Source: Microvelia longipes
Lineage: Eukaryota; Arthropoda; Insecta; Hemiptera; Veliidae
Assembly (NCBI GenBank): GCA_018340805.1
Contig: JACMZG010001908.1
Location: 15,169,920 to 15,233,919 of the forward strand
Reading direction: 5' to 3'
DNA length: 64,000 nucleotides
The notes under the pieces are model-generated. The model saw only the letters and a list, made by a program, of their open reading frames with translations. It had not been told where the DNA came from and ran no database searches. Each line of letters opens with the position of its first letter. Positions within the stretch are counted from its first letter, which is position 1. Both the position numbers and the translations under genes were made by a program. This document shows, one piece after another, positions 12,183-23,298 of this stretch.

Positions 12183-13319
12183 TTAAACAGGTATGTTTTT
12201 ACCAGTAGCTCACTAAGTGGTTATATGAAAGTGTTATCGAAAATAATACTTTACAGATGACGTCAAAAGGTCCAGTAAAGAAATCTTTCGTTCAATGCTC
12301 CTTGAACAGATTTCCTACAAAAGTTTCAACCTATCTGTTTAAACTAAGTCTGTTTGAACACAGAACGGCTAGGAGTTGCCAGACCCTTGTTCTGAAAATT
12401 TTTGCTTATTAATTAACAGTAGTTGAGTAACATCTGGTCCAGTAAAGGGGGTTCCTTTGCTTGAGATACTTTTAGGGGTATCATCTAGCCTTATATCATT
12501 TGTATTATATTAATTTAGTGATTTTATATTTTAGAATGGTTTTTAATTAATAAAGATCCATGAATGTCTATAAAACTGAACTGTTCAGTTTTTTAGAGCA
12601 GTGTGTTTTTGTCTATGATGTCTTACATCCCTAAAAATGCCTCCTACAGTGGAAGCAAAACGTCGGATTCTTCATTTACAAAGACGCTGTCATCACCAGA
12701 AGACCTAAATATTTAGAAAAATAAATGTTTGTAGTTTGTGTGTTTAGGCACATGCTTAACTTCTTAAAGTCTGAGAGGTCTCAAGTGTCTCAACTCCTCT
12801 CTCTCCCTACCAGAAGCCTATCAGAGAAAGGAACACAGTAAACACATGTATAAAAGTTAAAAAAATATTGTGTCAGCATTAGTTTCGATGTTATCGATTG
12901 ACAAATATAATATCATTTAAACAAATGTTTTTTGACAAATATATATGGTACTTATATAAAGTGATATAAGCTTAAATCGTAGTAGTATGCCACATAGTGA
13001 TAGTAATATGGGGGGAGTGGTAAGTAACTACTAGGACAGTAGGGCCACGTTGTTGGACTTTTTGCTAGCTCCTAAGATAAGTGTTTTACCTTTTAATTTC
13101 AAGTGTAGGGTATTTATCTAATCTAGACAGAAGAGCCATGAGAATTTTCTATGGTTCCTCTCATGCTTTTCTCAGCAGTCATACATATTTCCACTGACTC
13201 TTATAGTCTAGTAAAAACTGGAAACAACACGTGCTCTCACTGTTAAACCAAACCTCCACACACTTTAAACTACAAGGCAGAAACATTATAGTATTATAAT
13301 GAATCGAATCTACAATGAG
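12183..13319. other. Gene-free stretch
   Basis: No open frame of note, no RNA gene and no repeat I can align within the window. Confidence 0.45.
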
Positions 13320-13552
13320 GGTCCTAAATTTTGCCTATACCCAATTTCATTTAGGGTAAGGGATCTTTAACAAGTACCTGACAACGCACAGGCTCAAGGA
13401 CTACCGGCTTTACGTCCCTCTGAAGGACGTGGTACGCAGAATTTTTATCCCTCTCATAAAATCCTAGAGGCCCGTGCTGGGATTGACCCATGACTAAAGC
13501 CTATTTCATTCTGTGTATTGGCCGCGCACCTTAACCACTACACACGGGTGAC
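13320..13552 (-). mobile_element. tRNA-derived SINE
   Basis: Read on the minus strand, 13552 to about 13475 looks like a tRNA. CCCGTG and CACGGG close the acceptor, TAGTGGTTAAGGTG matches a D arm / A box, and GGGTCAATCCC matches a T arm / B box. The non-tRNA body follows to about 13320, with 'gtccttcagagggacgt' and 'acttgttaaagatccc' stretches typical in style of arthropod SINE bodies. No perfect target duplication was identified. No second copy is visible in the window. Confidence 0.6.
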
Positions 13553-14400
13553 TCCTTCTAATGCCACATATGTAAACTAGAAATATGACAAACTGATGAT
13601 CAACAACTATGTAAGGCAGAGATGTGTGGAAGCCGCGAAGCGGCCCCCAGTGCCGACCCCACGTAGCGCCGAGGCTGCGAAACGCTCAAGAGAACAAGGC
13701 TCTTGTTTTATTTAGCACGTTATTTTTTTATCCCTACAGCCAATCAAACAAATTAGTTTTTATCTTCCGTTCTCAATCGACTGAAACTGCGACTCATAAA
13801 AATAAACACTACCGAAAAAATTGTTTTATTTTGTAGCTATTTCCACGATTCTTAAAAATAACTTTCGAGGTTCCCCTGGTAAACCAGGAGAATCGAATAG
13901 GAGAAAAAAAACAAAGAATTATTAGTGATTGTTTTTTTCGAGTAATGTTTCTCTCCTGTCTAGAGTTTATTTGGGTTAATATGTGGCTTTAAAAAATACC
14001 ATTTTCAGAAAACTGCTGTGAAAGTTGTGGGATAGAAGGAAAATGGAAAAATATAATTGGCCCTTTTATTGGCCGTTATAAAAACTTGTGTAATAGCTGA
14101 GGGGGAATGGTAAACAAAGAATAACAGAGTAATGGAAAAACAATTTACCCTATGAGGTGGCAAGTTCCTACTACTTTACCAATATATTGGATAAAATATT
14201 TCATATCCTACACTTTACAAAATTAATCTGCGCATACTACATTAGCTTAACATTCAGCCGCTAACGTTTTAAAAACATATTAACAACTGCTAAACATACT
14301 TACTATATGTATTAACTTATATCCTGAACTAATTTAAACCCCCTTATTAAAATATAACTACTTCTACATACACACACACACACAACACACACACATGTAT
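13553..14400. other. Gene-free stretch with a GC-rich patch at 13625-13695
   Basis: The GC-rich patch begins with a perfect GCCGCGAAGCGGC hairpin (GAA loop). The open frame across it at 13624-13836 looks fortuitous. The rest is ordinary AT-rich sequence with a short (CA)n run near 14370. Confidence 0.45.

Positions 14401-14448
<48 letters not shown>
14401..14448. repeat. (TA)n microsatellite
   Basis: TA dinucleotide tract preceded by a (CA)n run. Confidence 0.9.
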
Positions 14449-14451
<3 letters not shown>

Positions 14452-14469
14452 TACACTGAGAGAAAAATG

Positions 14470-15090
14470 ACTTTTCTGCACAACTAAATTATAGTTAAGG
14501 GATATTTGTTTGGTGTGAAACAGAATTTTATTGCGGCCATCTAGAATTTAGTTAATTTAGAAGAACACGTTTTGTCAATCTAACTAAACGAATTTAGTTA
14601 AAAGATATTTAGTTGTGTCAACTAAACTATAGTTAATCACAACGTCAAAATATTGGATCTAAATAAAAAAATTAGTAGCGCGAACTGAAAGAATTTAGTT
14701 AAAGATTTTTTTTCATCCTTCAACTATTTGTTTGTTGAGCGCTACGTTCAACCAGTTATGGGCAGTGAAAGTTTCAGTTGTAATAACAGAATGAAGTAGT
14801 TAAGTTTTTTAAGTGTACTGTTTTTTAACTATTTTACAGTTGATACAAATGGTAAACTATAGTTAGTTACAAATATAGCTTTTTCTGTAGAGCTAACTAG
14901 ACATATTTAGTTAGGATTTTTTAAACCTTTAACTATAACTTTTAGTTGTACTTAACTATATAACAGTTAGGAGCAATGAGAGTGCTAGTTAGTTATAACT
15001 GAACAAAAAGTTAAGTTCGGATTCGCTGCTACTGACTATCTAACAGTTGAGACCAATGGTAAACCCTAGTTAATTACAATAAGCGGCTTC
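14470..15090. repeat. Degenerate ~200-bp tandem repeat rich in TAGTTA/TAACTA
   Basis: Three diverged units can be aligned by eye through shared landmarks. These are 'tttagttaaagat/ttagttaggattttt', 'caaccagttatgggcagtg / aacagttaggagcaatgag', and 'cagttgatacaaatggtaaac / cagttgagaccaatggtaaac' followed by a TAGTTA-TTAC stretch. The hexamer TAGTTA or its complement occurs more than 20 times, often in inverted pairs such as AACTATAGTTA. No coding frame. Confidence 0.6.
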
Positions 15091-16744
15091 TGTTTATCAC
15101 TAGTGGAATATTAATTTTTACTTTCTCTCACCTTCTACCAATAGTCTATGGGAAAAGTATTGTGTTCACCAAAAAAAAACCGAAACCGGAATGTCACCCT
15201 TATTTTCAATGTTAAACATCTTAAGATTAGGTACAATTTTGTTATTCTAAGTTTACTTCCCAGATTATGAACACATGACATAGTATGTAAAAAAGATATT
15301 ACAATAAACCAGTAAATCCCGTTATAAGTTTATAAAATTTTGAGAAATAAAATGTGGGGAAAAAATTAAATCCCTATACAATATTTGTATGATAGACCTA
15401 ATACAGATTATATAATTGTTCACAAAAAACCCATGTCAAGATTACAAAATAAGTTAAGTGCCATATCCATATTATACAGGTATAATTCTCAGGAAAAAGA
15501 TTACAGGAAAGAAGGCATACAAATCCCGTTTTTTCATATATGGTTTTCCATGTCAGGTAAAAAGAGGGAAAGGCTTTTTCATTTGAAAATTTCTTTGTTA
15601 ATCTCAAGATTAGTACTACAATAAAAGGGGTTCATCTGAGTGTTGATGACCCTCTGGTTATCTATATAGACAGAAATGTCAAAAAGAGAGCTTTAAAATT
15701 GTTAACAAGCTTCATATATGGTATAAGGAAAAAGTTTTAATAATTGCTTATGAAGAAATAAATATACAATGTATCAGAAGTTATGTCCAACAAGTTATAA
15801 GTTAAGTTTTTTAATTTTTGTATTGCCTCCTACTTTTTTTAAAAAAAGAAGGAAGCTTTGTAAAAGAAAAAAACCAACCCCCACTTTTTTTGTTATCAAA
15901 TGTCCTCCTTGCAGCACCTACTGAACCCAAAAAACAAAAAAAAATCTTGTCTGTGTGGTATATGTATGGATAGTTTTCATGATTTTTTTCTTATTTAGAA
16001 AGTGTACGTGAACTGTATTTCATCTGTGACTAAGCTATTGTATGTATGTATGTACATATACTGGCGAAATAAAAGATGTATTTATTTATCCATTCATATT
16101 AGGCTCAAGCTCAATAAGTCCTATCTGAATGTGTCTGTTTCAAAAGGTAAAAAAGAAATGTATATTACAAGTTGCGATAGTCTTTTTTAAATTCGCATAT
16201 AATATTAAGGAACCACCCCACCCCCCCATTATGAACAACCCCTTTATACAATGAACAACCTTTTGAGAACTGTACTACTTTGTGTATAGCAATCCGCAAC
16301 CAAAAACGTTCACATGCAGCAATAATAGCGACCCTTAGGTAATGCTTAAGAACTATGATGGTGCTACTCTGTGGCACTGATGCAAGTCAAAAAGACCATA
16401 GCGAGCGTACAATAAAGAGCCCTAAGAAGAAAAGGATAATACTTTTAACTATCAAACCTACAATACATTTCGTTGCAATTCAACCAATGTGACACAAATC
16501 TGATAGGGAGCAAACATTATGGGGGGCCCCCCAAAACAATTTTACATTTGTAACTCATATTGATGCAGCTTTATACTTGGTAGTTTTTTTGTGCTCATTG
16601 TGATGGTGAGCCCATGGGACAATTAATATATAGGTCCACATGTTTTTGCTTCCCTATCTCCTATAAGGAGGGGGAAGCATAGTATTGGCAAAATGTGATA
16701 CCCATGTTTTTCATGTAATGCCTATATACGTTTCAACATCTAGA
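15091..16744. other. Gene-free stretch
   Basis: A short repeat family X end-like piece lies near 15110-15185 and another near 16655-16695. Overlapping open frames at 15385-15624 (both strands) and 16002-16377 have no recognisable motifs and are probably fortuitous. Confidence 0.4.
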
Positions 16745-17480
16745 TATTTCAAAAATGGACAAAGAAAATGTCGTGTCTGTATATGTATGTAAGTGTGTGT
16801 ATATGTATATGTGCACTTTTCCTTGTTAACACGATGTATGTAGACCAAATGGCTCAACCGATTTAAATGAAGTGTGACTTTTCTGTAACTGATGGTGATT
16901 TGTCACTCTGTTGTGAATGTTTTCCCTGATATGACTTTAATTTTATTTTTGATTCCTGTTTAATTACCTGTATTCATTAATAAATGTAGTAAGTAATTAC
17001 CTAATTTATTTATTACATTTAATAATAAAATTATACAAAATCATAAGTATTATTATTATTTTTAATTCATATTTAATTAGTCCCTAATTTTCATGACCTC
17101 CCTCATCATAATTGTATTTACAAACCCCCGCACTCAGCCATAGGCTTGCCGGATTGTCAAAACTTGAAAATATATGAAAGTAAAGACAATAAAATAAAAA
17201 TATAATATATTATATTTATTAGACAATAAATATAAAGGTAATGTATATCTCCTCTAAGTTTCATTTAAATTGGTTGAGGTGTTTCGTCTGTATGTAGTGT
17301 TAACAGGGAAAAGTATGCACATATACATACAGACTCACATATATACACACAAATAAATACAGACATACACATACATGCAGACAGACATACATACAGACAA
17401 CTGTTTTTCGATTTTTGGGATCTGTATGACTGTAAGTGCTCAAACGTATAGATATTTGATGGAAAAGTCGGTGTCACATT
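16745..17480. mobile_element. Long inverted-repeat element
   Basis: The arm at about 16790-16885 is reverse complementary to about 17240-17330. The first arm has 'gtgcacttttccttgttaac' and then 'tcaaccgatttaaatgaag'. The other arm has 'tttcatttaaattggttgag' and then 'gttaacagggaaaagtatgc'. Weaker pairing extends outward through (GTAT)n-type sequence. The 350-bp centre is AT-rich and non-coding. The minus-strand frame at 17265-17489 is just the (CA/TA)-rich arm. Confidence 0.6.
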
Positions 17481-17526
17481 TTTGCGCAATTCTGCACATT
17501 TTGAATCCCATTTTTATTCTTTAGGA

Positions 17527-17610
17527 CCAAAAATATGGACCTTATGTAGAATATAATTGGAGAATACGATGAAAACCGTATTCTTCAAATTGGGCCCATA
17601 TTTTTGACCC
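17527..17610. other. Imperfect ~80-bp hairpin
   Basis: CAAAAATATGG at about 17528 pairs with CCATATTTTTG at about 17597. Inside, AATTGGAGAATACG pairs with CGTATTCTTCAAATT across an 8-base loop. The whole segment folds on itself with an asymmetric bulge. Confidence 0.7.
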
Positions 17611-17723
17611 TACAAATTCAATGTCGTATTTTTGATGTTTTTTCTATCATTCATAAGGGTGGGAAAGCCTTTGTTATTCTATACTTGGCAGCTAGCGTTT
17701 GTATTCTGAGGCGTACGGAAAAC

Positions 17724-18723
17724 NNNNNNNNNNNNNNNNNNNNNNNNNNNNNNNNNNNNNNNNNNNNNNNNNNNNNNNNNNNNNNNNNNNNNNNNNNNNN
17801 NNNNNNNNNNNNNNNNNNNNNNNNNNNNNNNNNNNNNNNNNNNNNNNNNNNNNNNNNNNNNNNNNNNNNNNNNNNNNNNNNNNNNNNNNNNNNNNNNNNN
17901 NNNNNNNNNNNNNNNNNNNNNNNNNNNNNNNNNNNNNNNNNNNNNNNNNNNNNNNNNNNNNNNNNNNNNNNNNNNNNNNNNNNNNNNNNNNNNNNNNNNN
18001 NNNNNNNNNNNNNNNNNNNNNNNNNNNNNNNNNNNNNNNNNNNNNNNNNNNNNNNNNNNNNNNNNNNNNNNNNNNNNNNNNNNNNNNNNNNNNNNNNNNN
18101 NNNNNNNNNNNNNNNNNNNNNNNNNNNNNNNNNNNNNNNNNNNNNNNNNNNNNNNNNNNNNNNNNNNNNNNNNNNNNNNNNNNNNNNNNNNNNNNNNNNN
18201 NNNNNNNNNNNNNNNNNNNNNNNNNNNNNNNNNNNNNNNNNNNNNNNNNNNNNNNNNNNNNNNNNNNNNNNNNNNNNNNNNNNNNNNNNNNNNNNNNNNN
18301 NNNNNNNNNNNNNNNNNNNNNNNNNNNNNNNNNNNNNNNNNNNNNNNNNNNNNNNNNNNNNNNNNNNNNNNNNNNNNNNNNNNNNNNNNNNNNNNNNNNN
18401 NNNNNNNNNNNNNNNNNNNNNNNNNNNNNNNNNNNNNNNNNNNNNNNNNNNNNNNNNNNNNNNNNNNNNNNNNNNNNNNNNNNNNNNNNNNNNNNNNNNN
18501 NNNNNNNNNNNNNNNNNNNNNNNNNNNNNNNNNNNNNNNNNNNNNNNNNNNNNNNNNNNNNNNNNNNNNNNNNNNNNNNNNNNNNNNNNNNNNNNNNNNN
18601 NNNNNNNNNNNNNNNNNNNNNNNNNNNNNNNNNNNNNNNNNNNNNNNNNNNNNNNNNNNNNNNNNNNNNNNNNNNNNNNNNNNNNNNNNNNNNNNNNNNN
18701 NNNNNNNNNNNNNNNNNNNNNNN
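17724..18723. other. Assembly gap (1000 N)
   Basis: Exactly 1000 unknown bases, a conventional placeholder size, so the true gap length is unknown. Open frames running through it are artefacts. Confidence 0.99.
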
Positions 18724-19596
18724 TTAGGAAATTCAGGTTTTCAGAAATCCACTGAGGGAAGCAGAGTGCTAACAGATTTAATTTACTCGTTTCACATTTT
18801 GAATGACTTATTGTTCAAATTCAGGATTATTATAAATAAGGATGATTAGTGGAAAATATTCTCCCTGCAAAAATGATTGAGAATTCATTACTATTAACAC
18901 CATTAACTTATTATTACCGTTATTATTATTTACATATACAAAAGGCAGAATAATTCGAAACAGATGATGAAGAATTTACTTGCTGCGTTTATATAAGCAG
19001 TTCAAACTTGGTTTTAAGATTATCATCAAATTGATTTAAGTTGAAATTTTCAGTTGGTAAATCTAGATCAACATATGAATATAGGTGAGCCAATGAAACT
19101 TCATTAGGTGTGCAATATTATATAGTAAATTATCTCATTATTTACAATATTATAGTTAAAATTCTTCTTAATTACGGAAACATTTTAGAATAAGAATTCC
19201 TACTATTTAAATTATCAGATCCAAAATTGATTAGAAGGAGATACTGGTAATTTGAAAAAATCGCTTACAGTTAAGCAATATTACGATTATTACAAACCGA
19301 AAAAGGAATAAATGTTTAGGTTAAATCATTAATTAACTAACTGAATTGATTAAATCTTATCTTCCAATTTTGTAAGTTTGGGCTCGCAAAGAATTAAAAA
19401 AATGCTTACATTGGAATTTTGAGCACACAGATTTTCATTTAAAATTTGATGGACATTTCTTAAAATTATTTACCGGAGGAGAATAAAAAAGGAAGAAGAA
19501 ACCTCCATCAGAAGCAAAAATATTTTGAGACCAAATGAATTGATAAAACTGCAAGTTGTGAGATAAAGTGAAAATAGTGACCTTGAATAGTTGAAT
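18724..19596. other. Gene-free unique sequence left of the tRNA array
   Basis: AT-rich with no coding signal or internal repeat. The switch to the array occurs near 19596, within what would be the T arm of the first tRNA copy. Confidence 0.5.
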
Positions 19597-19662
19597 CCGG
19601 GAGCTCGAACCCGGGGCCGCCTGGTGAGAGCCAGGAATTCCTAAGCGCTAGACCATCAGGGA
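19597..19662 (-). pseudogene. tRNA-Glu copy 1, truncated at the array edge
   Basis: Leftmost copy. The 3' acceptor strand (TCAGGGA) is replaced by unrelated sequence, so the acceptor stem cannot form. It also has extra bases in the anticodon-arm and T-arm regions. The array boundary falls inside this gene. Confidence 0.8.
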
Positions 19663-19998
19663 TTTGATAATTTTACAAGAATCAATGTATAAATTATTTT
19701 CAATTTTAGTTTGTTTGTTTAGTAAACATTTTCAAAACGGATGGACAAATGTTTACGTAAAATGTTTCTTTTTTCAGTTTTACCTACACGTAATTTTCGT
19801 TTCAAATTACCATCAATTTCACACATGTCTGTCTCGTAATTTGATTTTATAAATAATTTCAATGATAAACAGTATTTTGATTTTAATACAAGTTGTGTAA
19901 TTTGATTTTGAGTTATGAATAATAATTTTTCATCAAATACAACTTTTTACATTGTTGTCATGTTGATATAGTAAAAAATTGCAATTGAAAAAAAAATA

Positions 19999-20069
19999 TT
20001 CCCTGACCGGGAGTCGAACCCGGCCGCCTGGGTGAGAGCCAGGAATCCTAACCGCTAGACCATCAGGGA
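19999..20069 (-). tRNA. tRNA-Glu-CTC: tRNA-Glu(CTC) copy 2
   Basis: 71 nt; lacks one base in the CCCGGG run at the T stem relative to the consensus. Possibly a consensus error. Confidence 0.8.
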
Positions 20070-20406
20070 TTGATAATTTTACAAGAATCAATGTATAAAT
20101 TATTTCAATTTTAGTTGTTTGTTTAGTAAAACATTTTCAAAGACGGATGACAAATGTTTACGTAAAATGTTTTCTTTTTTCAGTTTTACCTACACGTAAT
20201 TTTCGTTTTCAAATTACCATCAAATTCACACATGTCTGTCTCGTAAATTTTGATTTTATAAATAATTTCAAATGATAAACAGTATTTGATTTTAATACAA
20301 GTTGTGTAATTTGATTTTGAGTTATGAATAATAATTTTTCATCAAATACCAACTTTTACATTGTTGTCATGTTGATATAGTAAAAAATTGCAATTGAAAA
20401 AAAATA

Positions 20407-20478
20407 TTCCCTGACCGGGAGTCGAACCCGGGCCGCCTGGGTGAGAGCCAGGAATCCTAACCGCTAGACCATCAGGGA
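20407..20478 (-). tRNA. tRNA-Glu-CTC: tRNA-Glu(CTC) copy 3
   Basis: 72 nt, matches the consensus of the right-hand block exactly; the only fully intact copy left of the retrotransposon. Confidence 0.95.
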
Positions 20479-20816
20479 TTGATAATTTTTACAAGAATCA
20501 ATGTATAAATTATTTTCAATTTTAGTTGTTTGTTTAGTAAAACATTTTCAAAGACGGATGACAAATGTTTACGTAAAATGTTTTCTTTTTCAGTTTTACC
20601 TACACGTAATTTTCGTTTTCAAATTACCATCAATTTCACACATGTCTGTCTCGTAATTTTGATTTTATAAATAATTTCAAATGATAAACAGTATTTTGAT
20701 TTTAATACAAGTTGTGTAATTTGATTTTGAGTTATGAATAATAATTTTTCATCAAATACCAACTTTTACATTGTTGTCATGTTGATATAGTAAAAAATTG
20801 CAATTGAAAAAAAATA

Positions 20817-20887
20817 TTCCCTGACCGGGAGTCGAACCCGGCCGCCTGGGTGAGAGCCAGGAATCCTAACCGCTAGACCATCAGGGA
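20817..20887 (-). tRNA. tRNA-Glu-CTC: tRNA-Glu(CTC) copy 4
   Basis: 71 nt; same one-base loss in the CCCGGG run as copy 2. Confidence 0.8.
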
Positions 20888-21221
20888 TTGATAATTTTAC
20901 AAGAATCAATGTATAAATTATTTTCAATTTTAGTTGTTTGTTTAGTAAACATTTTCAAAGACGGATGACAAATGTTTACGTAAAATGTTTCTTTTTTCAG
21001 TTTTACCTACACGTAATTTTCGTTTCAAATTACCATCAATTTCACACATGTCTGTCTCGTAATTTTGATTTTATAAATTAATTTAATGATAAACAGTATT
21101 TTGATTTTAATACAAGTTGTGTAATTTTGATTTTGAGTTATGAATAATAATTTTTCATCAAATACCAACTTTTACATTGTTGTCATGTTGATATAGTAAA
21201 AAATTGCAATTGAAAAAAATA

Positions 21222-21290
21222 TTCCCTGACCGGAGTCGAACCGGCCGCCTGGGGTAGAGCCAGGAATCCTAACCGCTAGACCATCAGGGA
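21222..21290 (-). pseudogene. tRNA-Glu(CTC) copy 5, several indels
   Basis: 69 nt; bases missing in both halves of the T stem and a scrambled GGTGAG/GGGTAG segment beside the anticodon. As written it would not fold well. Sequencing error is a real alternative. Confidence 0.7.
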
Positions 21291-21623
21291 TTGATAATTT
21301 ACAAGAATCAATGTATAAATTATTTCAATTTTAGTTGTTTGTTTAGTAAACATTTCAAAGACGGATGACAAATGTTTACGTAAAATGTTTTCTTTTTTCA
21401 GTTTTACCTACACGTAATTTTCGTTTTCAAATTACCATCAATTCACACATGTCTGTCTCGTAATTTTGATTTTATAAATAATTTCAAATGATAAACAGTA
21501 TTTTGATTTTAATACAAGTTGTGTAATTTGATTTTGAGTTATGAATAATAATTTTCATCAAATACCCAACTTTTACATTGTTGTCATGTTGATATAGTAA
21601 AAAATTGCAATTGAAAAAAAATA

Positions 21624-21693
21624 TTCCCTGACCGGGAGTCGAACCCGGGCCGCCTGGTGAGAGCCAGGAATCCTAACCGCTAGCCATCAGGGA
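21624..21693 (-). tRNA. tRNA-Glu-CTC: tRNA-Glu(CTC) copy 6
   Basis: 70 nt; one G missing from the anticodon stem side and one base missing near position 8-10 (TAGCCATC instead of TAGACCATC on the plus strand). Confidence 0.7.
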
Positions 21694-22030
21694 TTGATAA
21701 TTTTACAAGAATCAATGTATAAATTATTTTCAATTTTAGTTGTTTGTTTAGTAAACATTTTCAAAGACGGATGACAAATGTTTACGTAAAATGTTTTCTT
21801 TTTTCAGTTTTACCTACACGTAATTTTCGTTTTCAAATTACCATCAATTTCACACATGTCTGTCTCGTAATTTTGATTTTATAAATAATTTCAAATGATA
21901 AACAGTATTTTGATTTTAATACAAGTTGTGTAATTTGATTTTGAGTTATGAATAATAATTTTTCATCAAATACCAACTTTTACATTGTTGTCATGTTGAT
22001 ATAGTAAAAAATTGCAATTGAAAAAAAATA

Positions 22031-22101
22031 TTCCTGACCGGGAGTCGAACCCGGCCGCCTGGGTGAGAGCCAGGAATCCTAAACCGCTAGACCATCAGGG
22101 A
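22031..22101 (-). tRNA. tRNA-Glu-CTC: tRNA-Glu(CTC) copy 7
   Basis: 71 nt; acceptor run CCC reduced to CC, T-stem run shortened and one extra A in the D arm. Confidence 0.7.
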
Positions 22102-22438
22102 TTGATAATTTTACAAGAATCAATGTATAAATTATTTTCAATTTTAGTTGTTTGTTTAGTAAACATTTTCAAAGACGGATGACAAATGTTTACGTAAAAT
22201 GTTTTCTTTTTTCAGTTTTTACCTACACGTAATTTTCGTTTTCAAATTACCATCAATTTCACACATGTCTGTCTCGTAATTTTGATTTTATAAATAATTT
22301 CAAATGATAAACAGTATTTTGATTTTAATACAAGTTGTGTAATTTGATTTTGAGTTATGAATAATAATTTTTCATCAAATACCAACTTTTACATTGTTGT
22401 CATGTTGATATAGTAAAAAATTGCAATTGAAAAAAATA

Positions 22439-22508
22439 TTCCCTGACCGGGAGTCGAACCCGGGCCGCCTGGTGAGAGCCAGGAATCCTAACGCTAGACC
22501 ATCAGGGA
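22439..22508 (-). tRNA. tRNA-Glu-CTC: tRNA-Glu(CTC) copy 8
   Basis: 70 nt; one G missing in the anticodon-arm GGG and one C missing in the D arm. Confidence 0.7.
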
Positions 22509-22842
22509 TTGATAATTTTACAAGAATCAATGTATAAATTATTTTCAATTTTAGTTGTTTGTTTAGTAAACATTTCAAAGACGGATGACAAATGTTTACG
22601 TAAAATGTTTTCTTTTTCAGTTTTACCTACACGTAATTTTCGTTTTCAAATTACCATCAATTTCACACATGTCTGTCTCGTAATTTTGATTTTATAAATA
22701 ATTTCAAATGATAAACAGTATTTTGATTTTAATTACAAGTTGTGTATTTGATTTTGAGTTATGAAATAATTTTTCATCAAATACCAACTTTTACATTGTT
22801 GTCATGTTGAATAGTAAAAAATTGCAATTGAAAAAAAAAATA

Positions 22843-22911
22843 TCCCGACCGGGAGTCGAACATGGGCGCCTGGGTGAGAGCCAGGAATCCTAACCGCTAG
22901 ACCATCAGGGA
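22843..22911 (-). pseudogene. tRNA-Glu(CTC) copy 9, degenerate, next to the insertion
   Basis: 69 nt; the 3' acceptor is altered (TATCCCGACC on the plus strand) and the T arm reads GAACATGGGC instead of GAACCCGGGC. Its 5' end lies about 104 bp from the retrotransposon's left end. Confidence 0.7.
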
Positions 22912-23015
22912 TTGAATAATTTTACAAGAATCAATGTATAAATTATTTTCAATTTTAGTTGTTGTTTAGTAAACATTTCAAAGGACGGATGACAAATGTT
23001 TACGTAAAATGTTTT

Positions 23016-23298
23016 TATTGAGGGATTGTAAATTATCAGTTAATTAATTAAATAATTAAATATTATATGATTTATATTTATGTACTTATATTTGTGTCAG
23101 GTAATTTTCATGCTTGAACTCTTCGAGATTATGTAAGAATCGGAATCGATTATTATTAAATCATAAATTAACCTATGATATATGAAATCATAGGTTAAGA
23201 TTTAATATATATTTATTTCGAAGAATTACGAAGACAGTTCATTCTTTTGATTTGTTATTAAATAAATATTAGAGTTTAATTTGTAGTTCTATCTAACA
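23016..23298 (+). repeat. 5' LTR
   Basis: Starts TATTGAGGG and ends ATCTAACA. It begins TA rather than the usual TG; TATT...AACA is a one-base-off version of TGTT...AACA. It contains a perfect 12-bp-stem hairpin (23168-23198, loop 7), a TATATATTTATT stretch near 23203 as a possible TATA box, and AATAAA at 23262. Confidence 0.92.

Noticed and set aside
17604..18755. Long open frame of 383 codons
   Set aside because: Nearly all of it is N; the open frame is an artefact of the gap.
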